Shown piece by piece: positions 10,811-22,644 of a stretch of 64,000 nucleotides of DNA; position 1 is the stretch's first letter, and the number at the start of each line of letters is the position of its first letter. The notes below the pieces were generated by a model. The model made no database searches and was not told where the DNA came from. It saw only the letters and a list, made by a program, of their open reading frames with translations. The translations under genes were made by a program, and so were the position numbers. This stretch comes from Gloeopeniophorella convolvens (lineage: Eukaryota > Basidiomycota > Agaricomycetes > Russulales). The stretch is taken from positions 186,001 to 250,000 of the forward strand of contig WTXD01000027.1 of the NCBI GenBank assembly GCA_022496205.1, given 5' to 3'.

Positions 10811-13292
10811 CACCCACGCGAAGGACGGGAATGGGGGTACGCGGGCGGATGCTGCTTGGTTGTGCCACGCATGGGGGCGGGAGGTGGCGTGGTGGGGGGA
10901 GGAAGGGAGGAGGGAGCGGTGTCGCGGCGCGTTGTGTTGTGTTTGGGACTGCGAAGGCCAATGAAAGGGCGGGAGGTCGCCGCCCGTCGCGCGTGCGGGG
11001 GCCAGCTGGTGGGTCCCGCGTGTTCGTGTCCTCTGAACATCCATCAACTCGTCGGTCTGACAGAGAAGGCTTCTCAGAATGATCAAAACTCTGTGTCCGC
11101 CACAAAGGTAAAGAGGGCTGGGTTCGGTTGAGCCCGTTTGGGTAAGGGAAGCTACCCCTTGGAGTTTCAGATGATCTGCTCGCTAAATCATCCCAAGACT
11201 TTAGGGCCACCGATTAATCGGAAAGACTGATATTCGGATTTCAAACTCCATGACAGGAGCGCACAGAAACCGCTCCCGAGAAGTACCTGGGTGTACAAAG
11301 GGAAAGGTGTGGCAAAATAAAGGCATCATGGTCGGTCTCGCCTCGCGTGCGGATGTGAACGAGGCTAGAGCGTGAAGAGCACAGCGCAGAGCCTATTGCC
11401 AATCACTGGGTGAGGAACACTCTCATGCGCAACTAAGCTGACGACTCACATATCATAACCACCACCACTACCACCACCACAGATGACCCGACGGACCCAA
11501 CATACACCCCATTGGCGTCCTTCTGAGCACGCCTACGTCTCTGGCTATTGTGGTCCGCTCCTTTGCTGAGCCTACGCTGGGACTGGAGCAAGCACTGCCC
11601 AGAAAGGCACCCGTCCCTTGGATCCAGTGTCCTGCTTATATGCCTCATACCTTCCCAGCTACCACATACTTCGACTGCCCATGATACCCGCCGGCGGCCG
11701 CCCACCGATTTCAGGCGCTTCCAGCTATGGAAAGGTCACGCATTGTGACCGGTGACCGGTGACCGCCGGTGACGGATGAGCGTTACCGTCACAGGCGTGA
11801 AGCCGGGCGTTCCGAGGCGAGTCATCTGTTTCTTCTTGCGACGTCCAAGATCAAAAGCCTGAATACACCGTCCCAGCCTAGTGTGACCAAAGCGTGAAGA
11901 ACCGCTTGCGACTGCACCGAGAGAAAGAGAACAATCCAGTTGTGCCTCAAGATTGCCAAAGAGCCCGCGAGCAAAGTTCCCAAGGACCGCCGCCACGAAG
12001 ATAGAATATCAATGGGCGAAAACAAGCCAGCCTTTGAGCACCGGAAAAGTCAAGACCGGTGCAAGAGAAAAATGAAGCAAGAGGCCTTGAGGCTGGACTG
12101 ACTTGGGTCTGAAGCTCAGTGACACCGGACTTGACCATCTACGCCTTGCTACGCCCCCGTGTGCAACTGTCTAAAACACCGCTGGACCCAGCGAGGGAAC
12201 GACAGTTTTCTTCTGCCTATGAACTTGTGGCGGCATAGTGTGGAAGTGGTTCGGTCGCCACAAGACGCCTGCCTACGGTTGTGCTAGAGAACACCCAAAA
12301 AAACCCCGTTAGCATTCTGCATATGCGGCAACCAATCTTGACGCACCAGAGCGGTCAAAAATCTCGAAATGCCCTTCGCAAGAAAGAGTATCCTTGTTCA
12401 GACGGGGATAATGTGTGTGGGCTGTCCCCCTGCTGGGATAGTGATATGCTGGGTTTCTAGGGGAGCCGAGGGCATCTATGCGGCCCGCAAGGCGATATAG
12501 AGATTGACCTGAGGCCTAAGGCGCAGGCGGGCGTCCAGGAAGCTCAGCCATGTGGCAAGAGATTTCGCTGGCAGTCGCCGCGTTGTGGGTCAAGAAAAGG
12601 GATGATCGCAAGCCTCTTGCGGCCACAGGCGGCCACACAGTTGAAATTGGACACCCGCTCCGCCGCCCCTTTTTCTTGCACTCCCCCCCATGTCCCCCAC
12701 CTTCCCTTTGGCTCGTCTCTTCAACCAGACACTCAACCGACCCCATCTCAGCGTACCCATGATTTTCGTTGCCTTCCTCACACCATCACCTCCCCGCCGT
12801 GTCGAGACCACTGTCCGCCCCTGTCTTCCTGGTGGACACTTGCCGAGATACAAAGGAGCGGTTCTTCAGATGGCGCAGAGACGGGTATGTCTTCCAGACT
12901 GATTTTGTATGCATTTATGTCCACGCGTTTGAGTCACAATCCATAATCTTTCGCCCTAACCCGCTCGTTCCACTTAACTCGGCAACCAAGCGCGGAGACC
13001 TCCTCGAAAGTCTTAAGTTACGAACACTTCGACTGTCCACTCACCGCTTCTCCTTGAACCTCTTCATCTCATCCTCTCCCTTATGTACGACCGCGGCGCA
13101 TCCTCAATGATCCCCGTGATACAGAATGGGCTCGCTCGGACCTCCTGCTATATGCGTCTCGATACATATCTTCCCTAGGATCGATGTCTAGGTTTATATC
13201 TACTATTTCGTTGAATCTTCATCTTCTTAACGCTATGACTATGAAGTCTCAACTGTGGATTTATACATATTGTTCTCACTAGTTGTGCAAGC
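10811..13292. other. Long intergenic stretch without recognisable gene
   Basis: About 2.5 kb with only short frames on both strands and no known motif. It holds a CCA-rich run near 11460-11480 and a heptamer repeat near 11746-11766, listed separately. Pyrimidine-rich sequence at 12660-12800 could be a leader of an unrecognised transcript. Confidence 0.35.
11746..11766. repeat. GTGACCG heptamer, three tandem copies
   Basis: Three head-to-tail copies of gtgaccg, followed by ccggtgacgg. The same heptamer recurs in tandem near 44338-44362, where the last unit is altered. Both sites lie in non-coding DNA. Function unknown; it might be a protein-binding site or the end of an old element. Confidence 0.6.
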
Positions 13293-14633
13293 TCATGCCC
13301 AGACTCCCCGAAGACGACCCGGCTTACCCCACGCCCCCCACCATGCACACCTCTCGGGCTCTCGGGCGACCGCATCCCATCCTCCATCAGAACCAATTGC
13401 AGCACGCGAGTGCTGTGCTGCACGTTGGGCCCACTGGCGTGCCAGCCTGGCTATGTGCAGCGCACAATACACCATCACCATCGACCGCGCGACATTGATC
13501 CACATCACTGGATCGAAGATCATGTCGCGGTCCAACCCGCTCTCGATGACGTGCAGGAACTCTAACAGGCTCGCATGGTCGTTCCCGCCGCGCTTGATCC
13601 AGTCGAGCACCATCTCGCGGTGGAATTGTGTGAGGTGGCTCACGTAGACACGAATGGCCGGCCTGTCGCGGTCGCTCTCCCCAGATATCCGCGTGCATAC
13701 GATGCATGCACAGTTGAAGTGATATCGATCCCATAGAAAGGTGTGACGCCTGTGGGCCACTGCGGTAGGGTCCATCATTCCTTGGAGGTACGAGATAGTG
13801 ACCTCTTCGCCCTCAGCAATTGGACGCAGGGCTCGGATCTCGCCAGAAAATGTCGCCTGGTCCCATCGGAATACCGCGTTCGGGCCACAGCTACCAGCCT
13901 CGTTTGTTATCGCCCTCGTCGCAGGGAACAATTCCACATACCTATGGTTGATGCGAGAGAAGGTCTCGAAGATGCCCCAGTAAGCGGCATTGTGACTTGG
14001 CAGCCCTGGAATGCGCAGCGCGTTTGTCATAGCGATGCCCATGACATCGCGTCTGTTCGCCGTCACAGAGTTTGTCAAACCATAGTACGCGTTCCGGTGT
14101 GCCTCTGGCATCGCATGCACGCCAATGACAATCGTTTCCTCAGGACAGAGGAAAGTCTGTGGCATCACCAAGAGCGCGCGCTCTCGCGCGACGAGCGCGC
14201 CGCGCGCGACCGGGTGAGCCGCAAGGCAGCCCTTGCCCTTGTTCCGGAGGTCCATGACCTGCAAGCAGGCGGTTCCCCTTTTTCCAATTGGCGCGTATCT
14301 TGCGCGTGGCCAGTGGTCCGAGACGCCGGCCAGCAGTATGAACATCGTTGCCGAGGGACCAGCAACCGGAGGAAAGCGCAGGAAGACGACGTCCTGTGGG
14401 GTCTTCAGGCGCTGCCAGATCTGCTCGTCGGCTTGCTCTTCGGTGAGGAGCCCGGCAGCTTCGTTCGGTGGGTCCTCTGGAAGCGGCAGGTGATCCGGTG
14501 CCAGGATTAATTCAAGCTGCGGCGCGCCGCCCAACCGCCGGTCGTTGAAAGAGGCGAAGTCGGGCCTGTGGACTCTCGCGAGTCTATCGATGAACGCAAG
14601 GTTCGGATTCGCGTTTTGGCCTTGTGATGTCAT
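13293..14633 (-). CDS. SET-domain protein, copy 1
   Basis: Probable lysine methyltransferase of the fungal SET/SMYD-like group. The start at 14633 gives MTSQGQNANPNLAFIDRLAR. SET signatures in order are NKGKGCLAAHPVARGALVAR, then SRINHS/CGPNAVFRWD (the NHSCxPN motif), then IRALRPIAEGEEVTISYLQG and a Cys cluster, YHFNCACIVC, typical of post-SET zinc binding. An intron (about 13894-13945) splits the Ser codon of NHSC after two bases. It has no in-frame stop, so the unspliced frame stays open but loses the SAM-pocket motif. A C-terminal helical region of about 130 residues follows, ending near GSDGGWDAVAREPERC. The paralogue at 15778-17126 has the same layout. Substrate unknown. Confidence 0.85.
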   Translation of the reverse strand: MTSQGQNANPNLAFIDRLARVHRPDFASFNDRRLGGAPQLELILAPDHLPLPEDPPNEAAGLLTEEQADEQIWQRLKTPQDVVFLRFPPVAGPSATMFILLAGVSDHWPRARYAPIGKRGTACLQVMDLRNKGKGCLAAHPVARGALVARERALLVMPQTFLCPEETIVIGVHAMPEAHRNAYYGLTNSVTANRRDVMGIAMTNALRIPGLPSHNAAYWGIFETFSRINHRYVELFPATRAITNEAGSCGPNAVFRWDQATFSGEIRALRPIAEGEEVTISYLQGMMDPTAVAHRRHTFLWDRYHFNCACIVCTRISGESDRDRPAIRVYVSHLTQFHREMVLDWIKRGGNDHASLLEFLHVIESGLDRDMIFDPVMWINVARSMVMVYCALHIARLARQWAQRAAQHSRAAIGSDGGWDAVAREPERCAWWGAWGKPGRLRGVWA

Positions 14634-15777
14634 TTTTCGAAGAAGAAATGCAGAGGAATTGAGGTGAGTTTTCTGCCAGCTCGTTTCATGGCGCTGTTCG
14701 ACTTAAATGCTAGTTTCATGGGATTGCGGAGGTGTGGCAAGTTCACAACGGCCGCTTGTCGGTTCGCATTGTGGGTATGTTCCACAATGCGCTTTGCCGT
14801 CTGTTTACTGAGACAGGTTTGTGTCAGCGAGCGTTGGTCCAACGGCCATGCGCCAACTTTGCGGCAGCCAACTCGGAGGTCAGCAAGGGGCCCTCTGATC
14901 CGAGGCTTGAAGCTTGATAGCCTGTACCCAGTCTCGCCGACGCCACTCCACAAGGGCAGAAAGTCGACAAAGGACGCTAGGAAACGGCGAAAGTTGCGCA
15001 AGGCCAGTGGCCCAGTGCCCACAATGTGGAAATTATGATGCGCATTATGCCCGATCTGGTCAACAATTGCTGAACAATTACGTCTGTGTGATGCGTTGGA
15101 AGAAACGTGTCTGCGTCAGCCTCAAGCACTTCAACCAACCTGGAAAATATGTGATTCAAACGGAAGCGAGTCAATGCATCAGTGCTCCAGTTCAGCGAGA
15201 CGCTCAGGCTGAGAAGCAGTGAGAAATTGCCTACGATACGCGTAATAGCGCTGCAGCGTATCGATTCCGAACCACGGAACCCCGCGCGTCCGGCCAGATC
15301 CGGCAGGGTCCAGCCTTCGCGTCGCATGACGGACCGTGGTCCCGACTCGCCGGTGCAATTGATGCAGGCACGCTATCCGAATATTCACCGGGAGGCCTCC
15401 GGTCCACATCTGTTCAACCTGTCCATGGCCACACAAAATCGAGATTGCTCCGAATGGTCTGGCACTGTGCCGGCATTGACGGAAACGCTGCTCAGCGCTT
15501 GTCGGCTACGAGGGGCGCGACCGCCCTGGCCAGGGCCGCTTCTTATGGGCTCATCAGTGCAGCGCAGAGCCTACTTACTTGCAGGATTTCTATCGCCGCT
15601 GACTGATCTCCATACCCAGTGCAATAAATTGACGAAGCGAGCTGAGCGCGCGGAAAACATCATCATATATCATCGTGCACAGTCTACATATCATATCGAG
15701 CCAATCTCTCCCTAAAAATACAGTGTGGTCATAGATCAAGAAGTCGAATCATATCTAACAGTGTCCAAATGTGTACC
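14634..15777. other. Spacer between the two SET genes
   Basis: No gene can be supported. A minus-strand frame at 15179-15436 looks somewhat protein-like (GVPWFGIDTLQRYYAYRRQF) but has no known motif and no matching splice partner. It may be a remnant or a missed exon. The stretch includes the promoter of SET copy 1 and the 3' region of copy 2. Confidence 0.35.
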
Positions 15778-17126
15778 TCACCGTGCGCCCGCCTTTGTAG
15801 GTGCTGTAACTCTGACGCCCCACCACATGGTCTGCTCGGGCGCCCGTGCAACGGCTTCCCAGCCTCCGTCCGTGCCTGTCGCTGCGCGTGTGTACGACGC
15901 AGCGCACACGGCCCACTTGCGCACAGCAACAGTATTGCCGAGCGCGGAGTAGATCTTGACCAGTGGACGCGCAACAGCGAGCCAGCCCTCCGGGCGTACG
16001 TACAGCTCCTGCTCCATCGTTGCGACTTGCTGCAGCAGCGGTGCGAGGAGCGCGTCGTCGCGCGTGTTCTTGTCGCGCGCCCAGGCCCACAGGCGCGTGT
16101 CGGGCGTTTCATCGCCATGGGATGTAGCTCCCTCGAGCTGCGAGCGGAGGTTGTCGCTGAGCGCGCGGGCCGAAGGCGTGCGTGCGCAGAGCTTGCACGC
16201 GCACGTGAAGCCGTAAGCGTCGCGCAGCCGCGCCTGGCGCGAAGAATAGCCCTCGAGCTCCGGGACGTAGCACATGGTAACTTCTTCCCCACGTGCGATG
16301 GGCCGCAGAGCACGCACTTCTGCTGCGAACATGTCCTCGTTCCACCGGAAGAGAGCATTTGGCGCACAGCTGCGGGTAATCCCGTCAGGCAGGCACGTCT
16401 GAGCGCGGCAAAATCGGCGCACCTGTGGTTGATACGGGATATGATCGCCCCAGTCCCGCCGTAGGGTGCATCATGGCCCGGGAGCGCGCCGATGCCCCAA
16501 TTATTCGTTCGGAGGACACCGACGATCTTGTCTTCGTAACAGTTGTTCAGCGCGAGTAGAGCGGCCCGTGCATCCGGCGGCATCGCACGAGCAACAGTGC
16601 GGTCAAAGTTCCCGGGAAACGCCATGACGGTTGGGGCGATAACCAAGGGGCGCTCGCGAATGATGAGCGCACCGCGCGGAATGGCGCTCGTGGCGAGACA
16701 GCCCTTGCCCTTCCCAGGAACGTCGTCCACACGGATGCGGCATCCTTCTGATGAGTCGATTGGTGGATACGGCCCTCTGGAGAGTAGCTTATCCCTAGCC
16801 TCCGGGATGGTTATACAGGTAGACGTGGTGTCGTTAGGACGGGCGGCCACAGAAGGAATCTGGACGATGATGGGCTGAGGAGGTGGTGTAGCCTCACCGG
16901 CATTGCGAAGGATTTTGAGAAGCTCCGAAAGTCCTACACGCTCGCAGCAACCGACATGGCCGTCCGGAATCGAGACCAGGATTTTGGGCGGGTGGGGTTC
17001 AGAACTGGGAGTCGACGACCGGAGGGGCGTGAATGGTGTCCTCTTTATGGTTTGAGGCACGTTCACTGTAGATGTAGCAGAGCGGGAGTGGGATGCGTCC
17101 GAGCTAACGAGGAAACCACGGCGCAT
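15778..17126 (-). CDS. SET-domain protein, copy 2 (tandem paralogue)
   Basis: Second SET-domain gene in the same orientation. From 17126 the N-terminus MRRGFLVSSDASHSRSATST leads through a linker to GKGKGCLATSAIPRGALIIR. ISRINHS/CAPNALFRWNED carries the split NHSC motif, EVRALRPIARGEEVTMCYVP follows, and the Cys cluster is YGFTCACKLC. The intron (about 16374-16424, GTGCGC to CCGCAG) interrupts the Ser codon exactly as in copy 1. The C-terminal helical region (VATMEQELYVRPEGWLAVAR, TGTDGGWEAVARAPEQTMWW) aligns with copy 1 and ends at TAPTKAGAR, stop at 15778. Duplication before divergence is the simplest reading. Probable methyltransferase; substrate unknown. The start is the first Met of the open frame and could lie further downstream. 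Confidence 0.83.
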
Positions 17127-20100
17127 GGTGGTGGTTGCGTGAAGAGATGAGTTGGGGAAGTGACGACCAGATACGGACTTTGTGCCCTGGGTAATAGCTC
17201 GCTGGCCGTATCAGAGAAGGCAGAGTTCGTTGTCCGACCCCAAAACGAAACCATCTTACGGACATTGTCCCCAAGTATAGCCGCATGGGTGCATGCCTAA
17301 AGTGTGCGTAAACGTATGTGGGTGCCGCATCAGACAGCGTTCTCAAGATTAGACGCACACATACCTTCACTGTCGGCAATACATTATGTCGGGCGCCAAT
17401 GCCACGTCCATCCCCGTTTACCCCAAGCAGTTGCTTGTCCGGCCTTCTGTGCGGCTCTGCGGACCTAGGTACCGCATGGCGGCAGTAGCCTGTGGCAGCA
17501 CTGGTAAATGGAGAGGTTCGTACGAGGAATAGTAGGTATTCGCGCGAAATCACCCACCAGTTGCGTCACATAGGCTAGAAGCGGCGATCGGCAGAACTCC
17601 CAGGGCCCTAATTACCTCAGGGTAATCAAATATAGGGGAACATCCAAGACTTGTACTGGATCAGCGACCACGGGGCGATGCTTGATCTGATTTCGAGTTG
17701 ATGATTTCTTCTATCGCAGGAGGTCTAGAAACGTCACTGAAAAATCAAGGTTCGACAACCCAGCCCTGGCGATTCTTGCCATCGCACGATTGATACGCCG
17801 CGACAAAAGATACCAAGGATGCTTCTATCCAAGCAAGCCCGAAAGGATACATGAGTGCGGATGCCCTCACATGGCCCTACGCGCTCCCGGCCGCGAACAA
17901 GGTACCAGTCTGCATTTAAGCCGTCGACGGAATGACAACACTTGGCTCCACTCGTTTTCCTTCACATCGTTCTACGGACCAGTCGTGCTTGTGTGCATTG
18001 CGTGGCTGCGTGGATCCAAGGTAGTCAAAGCGGTGACGCCGGCGGGAGGGACTTCTCAGATGATCAAACCTTGTACTTACTCGAGGCCGCTCTCCTGACA
18101 CTGCTTCAGTCACGCGAAGGAGCGTCCTATCATATTCGCGGGTGTACGCGGCCAGACGGGCGCCGATACACTGGGTGAGGTAGAATTGCGAGTCATCGGC
18201 GAATAAGTACTTATGAGAGGAAGACAACAACTGGCTGCAGCTGTCCACCGGTTACTTAATTTCCAATGTGATGTAGCTAGCCGACAAACTCACACAGAAG
18301 CACGCGCGCCGTCAGCCGCGTGCTGCCACGTACCACCCGCATTGCCGTCGTCTGGCATGGCATGGCAAGTCCTGCGCACGAATGTACGGAAACAAAAGTT
18401 TCAAGCGATGTACGCAAGTAAAGCAGAATGCAAACTAGCAGGTCAAAGTTAACGCAAACTATGTGGTCAAGTTCTAGCCGATATTCCCGTCCACGAAAGC
18501 CATGACGATTCAAAGCCACTCCCAGCCGCCGTGTTTGGCACCATGGGAACACAGGTATCTTCGTAATGTGCGCCTCAGGACCCCGCGGGGGTAAAGAGAT
18601 TAAAGGAGAACGCTGTAGGGACATACATTTCGATGGGACTGCAGAAGCCCGTAGATCAGCATTGTGCCGGCATCGACGTGGTGGAGATCCTTTGTACATT
18701 AACTTGCTATGTACCAAGACACCCACGGACCCCACCCGCTGTTCCGATGATGTTTAGGGTGCGTCGACGTACTTACGTAGATGTGTCAAACACAGAGCGC
18801 CTACGCGCAGAGAAGTTCTACCTGTTCGTAAGCTTAAGTGTGGTCGAAAGAATAGCGAATCATCCGCACCTACATAGTAGAGAAACACTAAGTGGCACCT
18901 CAACAAACCATGCCGATCCGGCTAAATCTCTCAATTGTCTGTGTTAGATCGAATTATGGCTTGGGAACCGCATTCAGACCTGAGGGAACAAGTACTGCTG
19001 ACCCAAACGTCCGATATACTCACTAACAGTTGTATGAACAGAACGAGGGACTGTCGACACCAGTACTCACTCGCGGGAAGCTTGCTCCAGTGGATCTTTC
19101 GTGACATTGAACGTTTTCTCGGTGCAACATTGTTGGCACTGGCAATGGACACGATTCAGCAACAATCATAATTGGTCATCACTCATCGTACATAGGACAA
19201 CTTTCAACTCTCGGCGTTGGATCCATTAAGCCGATCGCGGAAGATAGTCGCTCCGCGATGGATATGTGGACTTCGTTCAAACGGTTTCGGGGGGAGGGGG
19301 GTGGAGAGCAAGGATAGTTTTGTCATGTTGGGGGGAACGACCCGAAGCCCGAGAAATCATTGAATAGTAAGTGTGAAAAAGCGTTACTCTTTTCACCTGG
19401 AGTACCCATGACCTTGCACCTGCAAACAAGCTGCAACGAGTAAGACAATCACTGTCACAGTACGACTGAACAAGGCAAAGCAACCAGTGCCAGGTAACAC
19501 CGGGATGGGAGCTTAGTCAGCGCGCGGGATCTCTAGAGTACACGGGCCGCCGGCCCAAGCGACTTCTCCGATCAAGGCTGTTAGTACTGGACCTCGCTGG
19601 ACCCTTCGAATCAGTATGTACAATTCGATTCATATCCGACCGCTAAGAGCGCCTTCCAAGGGAGGGGCTGTAAGCAGCATCTCATCTTGCTGGTAGTGCA
19701 CCGCTATACCGATGGCGCCTGGTCCTACGCGGCAATCAAACCCAAGGATATCACTGAAGTTGACGAGTCTGAACGCATCCCGCTAACTCGACTCCTAACG
19801 ACGAATCAACGACTGCTGAGGTCTATGTAGGGCAGCGTTGCCACTAGAAGTCATGCACAGTGATTATCATCTAATCCATGTCTTGAAGGGAGGTCAGTCA
19901 CGCTACTACACATTCAACATTAGGCTGCCCGGAGTTGTGCTAATAGTCAGTCGGAACGATGCATCATACATACCCGTCGAATGTTGGCCGGTCACCGTCG
20001 CTTCACGAATGAGGTCAATGAACTTGCTAGGGCTGCACTGTTAGGACTGCACTGCTCTGTTGTGAGATCCTTTTGGGTCCTGCGACGCAGCTCCTATTTA

Positions 20101-20163
20101 ACGTACCTACCCAACAGCGGGCAGGACGCCAGGGACCCCCGCGACTCTCAGCGACTCCCCGCA
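17127..20163. other. 3-kb stretch without recognisable gene
   Basis: Short frames only, no known domains, base composition nearer 50 percent GC than the flanking genes, and many stops in all frames. It probably contains decayed sequence plus the promoter of the P450 gene starting at 20164. I could identify no element ends or terminal repeats. Confidence 0.35.
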
Positions 20164-22296
20164 ATGCTTTTCTCTGCACCATTTCTTGATCTCCTCACGT
20201 TTCTATGCTTCGTCACCGTAGTGCAAGCCATCCGCGACCGGCACCGGCGACGTAATCTGCCCTACCCTCCTGGACCCCCTCCTGCACCTATAATTGGCAA
20301 CCTGTTGGACATACCGAAGGAGGATCCATGGCTTAAGTATTCTGAATATGCGCAGAAATATGGTAGGGGATCTAACCTCGTTCATTTTGCGTCGGCACTC
20401 ACGTGGCATCTTCAGGTGATATCGTATGCTTGCGGATCTTTGGCCGAGTCATCATCATCTTGAATTCGGAAAAAGTGGCTAAGGATTTGTTTGGAAGGCG
20501 TGGTAGTAAATTCTCCGATCGCCCAGACAACACCATGTTTGAAATGTGCGTAGCTTTCCTGATCGTTCACGTGCGGTATGTTGACGACATCTAGGATGGG
20601 GTGTACTGGGCTGCTAGCGGGTGCTCATTACAATGACGACTTCCGCACATCGCGCAAGTTCATCGAACGCGGTATGCGCCAGGGACTGATTGGGAAGTAC
20701 AAGCCCATGAAACAGGCCCGTGTGCGGGTGCTCCTCAGCCGAATCTTGGAGCGTCCAGACGATTTTGAAGCCCATCTAGACCTGTGAGTAGTACCTTGAC
20801 CGATCTAGCCCTATTCTTCGCACTCTCATCATGGTGCGCGTGACCACAGTTTTCAAGGAGAGCTTCTTCTGTCTATGACATACGGGTATGAAGTACAGGG
20901 ACACCACGATCGAATGTTGCTGGCCCCGCAGGAGATGAATGACGCTGTGCTTCCCGCTATTCTTCCAGGAAGGCTTCTCGTAAACGACCTCCCTTTGCGT
21001 GAGCCTGCGTCGGGTATCGCTAGACCTATGGATCGTCGCTGACCCTAATGTACAGTGCGGCATATCCCTGGAAGCATACCTTGGCTTAGCTATAAGGCCA
21101 TCGCTCGTATTGGCCAGGAGATATGGGACGAGGTTCGATACGCTCCCATCGAGTTCGTCAAGAGGCTATGGTATGCAGGGCTGTTTCTTGACTACAGTCT
21201 TGAATGACCTTTTCTCCAGGTGAAGGGCACGGCGTTTCCCTCGCTCGCTCTCGAGAACTTCGAAGAGATTCAAGGTCTCGATGCATCGGTGCAACCAAAA
21301 GCTGAGAGCCTTCTCATCGAGGCGCTTGGATCGATGTATACAGGTGTGTCGTCTTCCGCAACCTGCTCCTATCACACTGCTGACGTGTACTAGCGGGAGC
21401 TGATACGGTGCGTGCCCTTTTCTTCCACAGGCTCTAGCCTTTCTTTAGCTATCACGGGCTGACGGAGTACCCAAGGAGGGAACCGCGTTGATGGTATTCA
21501 TACTCGCAGCCCTCCTGAACCCCGAGGTGCAGAGAAAGGCTCAGACAGAGCTTGACTCTGTAACGGCACGCGAACGATTACCAACGTTTGAGGACCGCCC
21601 TTCGCTGCTTTATGTTGACGCGGTTTGTAAAGAAGTACTCCGCTGGCGACCTGTCGCACCTCTTTGTATGTCCACCCTGCGATGATGCCGTTACGGGCCG
21701 AGACGCCAACGAATTGCAGCGATTCCTCATGCAGTCTCAGAGGATGACGTATACGAAGGGTACTTTATCCCAAAAGGTACGCTGCCACCTGTCTGAACCC
21801 CTTGCCGGTCTAACTTGTTTAAAGGCGCAGTTGTCATTGGAAACGCATGGTAGGATTTGTATGCCTCCTGATTTTTCTGTGACTCAATCCTTCAGGGAAA
21901 TGCTCTGGAATTCAGAGACATACCCTGAACCAAACGAGTTCAAGCCAGAGCGCTTCCTCAATCCGGATGGGAGCCTACGCGACGATCCCACGTTATCTAT
22001 TGCGTTTGGCTATGGAAAACGCATCTGCCCTGGAAGGCACTTCGCCGACACAACGTTATTCATCGTTGTCGCATCTCTGCTTTCTGTTTTCAATGTTGAA
22101 AGGAAATGCGATAAGGAGGGAAACCCGCTTCCGGTTAAGCCTACATTCACGTATGACCTGATCTGGTACGTTGCACTGCCATTAGCATCCACGGTGGCTA
22201 GTAATCCATAGTCGCCCTAAGCGGTTTTCATGCTCCTTTGTCCCCAGAGATAAGATGGCACAGGGGTTGGTGGCTGCAGACACACTGGTGGATTAG
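20164..22296 (+). CDS. Cytochrome P450 monooxygenase (Agaricomycete type)
   Basis: A haem-thiolate monooxygenase bound to the ER by its N-terminus. MLFSAPFLDLLTFLCFVTVV is the membrane anchor, followed by the Pro-rich hinge LPYPPGPPPAPIIGNLLDIP. Further exons give DIVCLRIFGRVIIILNSEKV, KFIERGMRQGLIGKYKPMKQ and LLSMTYGYEVQGHHDRM. The I-helix AGADT lies near 21392-21406. The K-helix ExxR is in VCKEVLRWRPVAP (near 21630), the PERF region is EFKPERFLNPDGSL, and the haem motif is IAFGYGKRICPGRHFAD (near 22000-22045). The last intron (GTACGT...CATAG, about 22168-22220) leads to RPKRFSCSFVPRDKMAQGLV and a stop at 22294-22296, so the C-terminus is complete. The gene has about ten short exons. Substrate unknown. 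Confidence 0.88.
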
Positions 22297-22644
22297 GACT
22301 GTATAGATGGCGCCTGCAACTTATGCTGTAACTTCCTACTCGCCCTGCACGATTCGCTATTTAATTCGATATAAGACCTGTGAATGACAGTATCACCGTG
22401 TTGCGATTATCCTTTGACCATCAGCATGCACTCCAATGAACAAGCAGGGTCTGGATTCGCCTTCAGATGCTCTGTGTCGTTGACTTGAGATGGTAATAAA
22501 GTAGTAATGACGATGATTTGCTTAATTTGGTCTCGCCCCCTGCATCGGGGGGAGTTTCCGCAGGAAAGAAGTGCTGACTAATACATCAAACATTGACATC
22601 CGAACTTCCATGCAACCCACCATCTGCATGCGGCGAATACCTGC
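22297..22644. other. Convergent intergenic region between two P450 genes
   Basis: Tail-to-tail 3' ends of the plus- and minus-strand P450 genes. AT-rich with no coding signal, as expected for two adjoining 3' UTRs. Confidence 0.5.

Noticed and set aside
22168..22220. C-terminal truncation of the first P450
   Set aside because: An intron with donor GTACGT and acceptor CATAG restores a typical P450 C-terminus ending at 22296, so the gene is complete.
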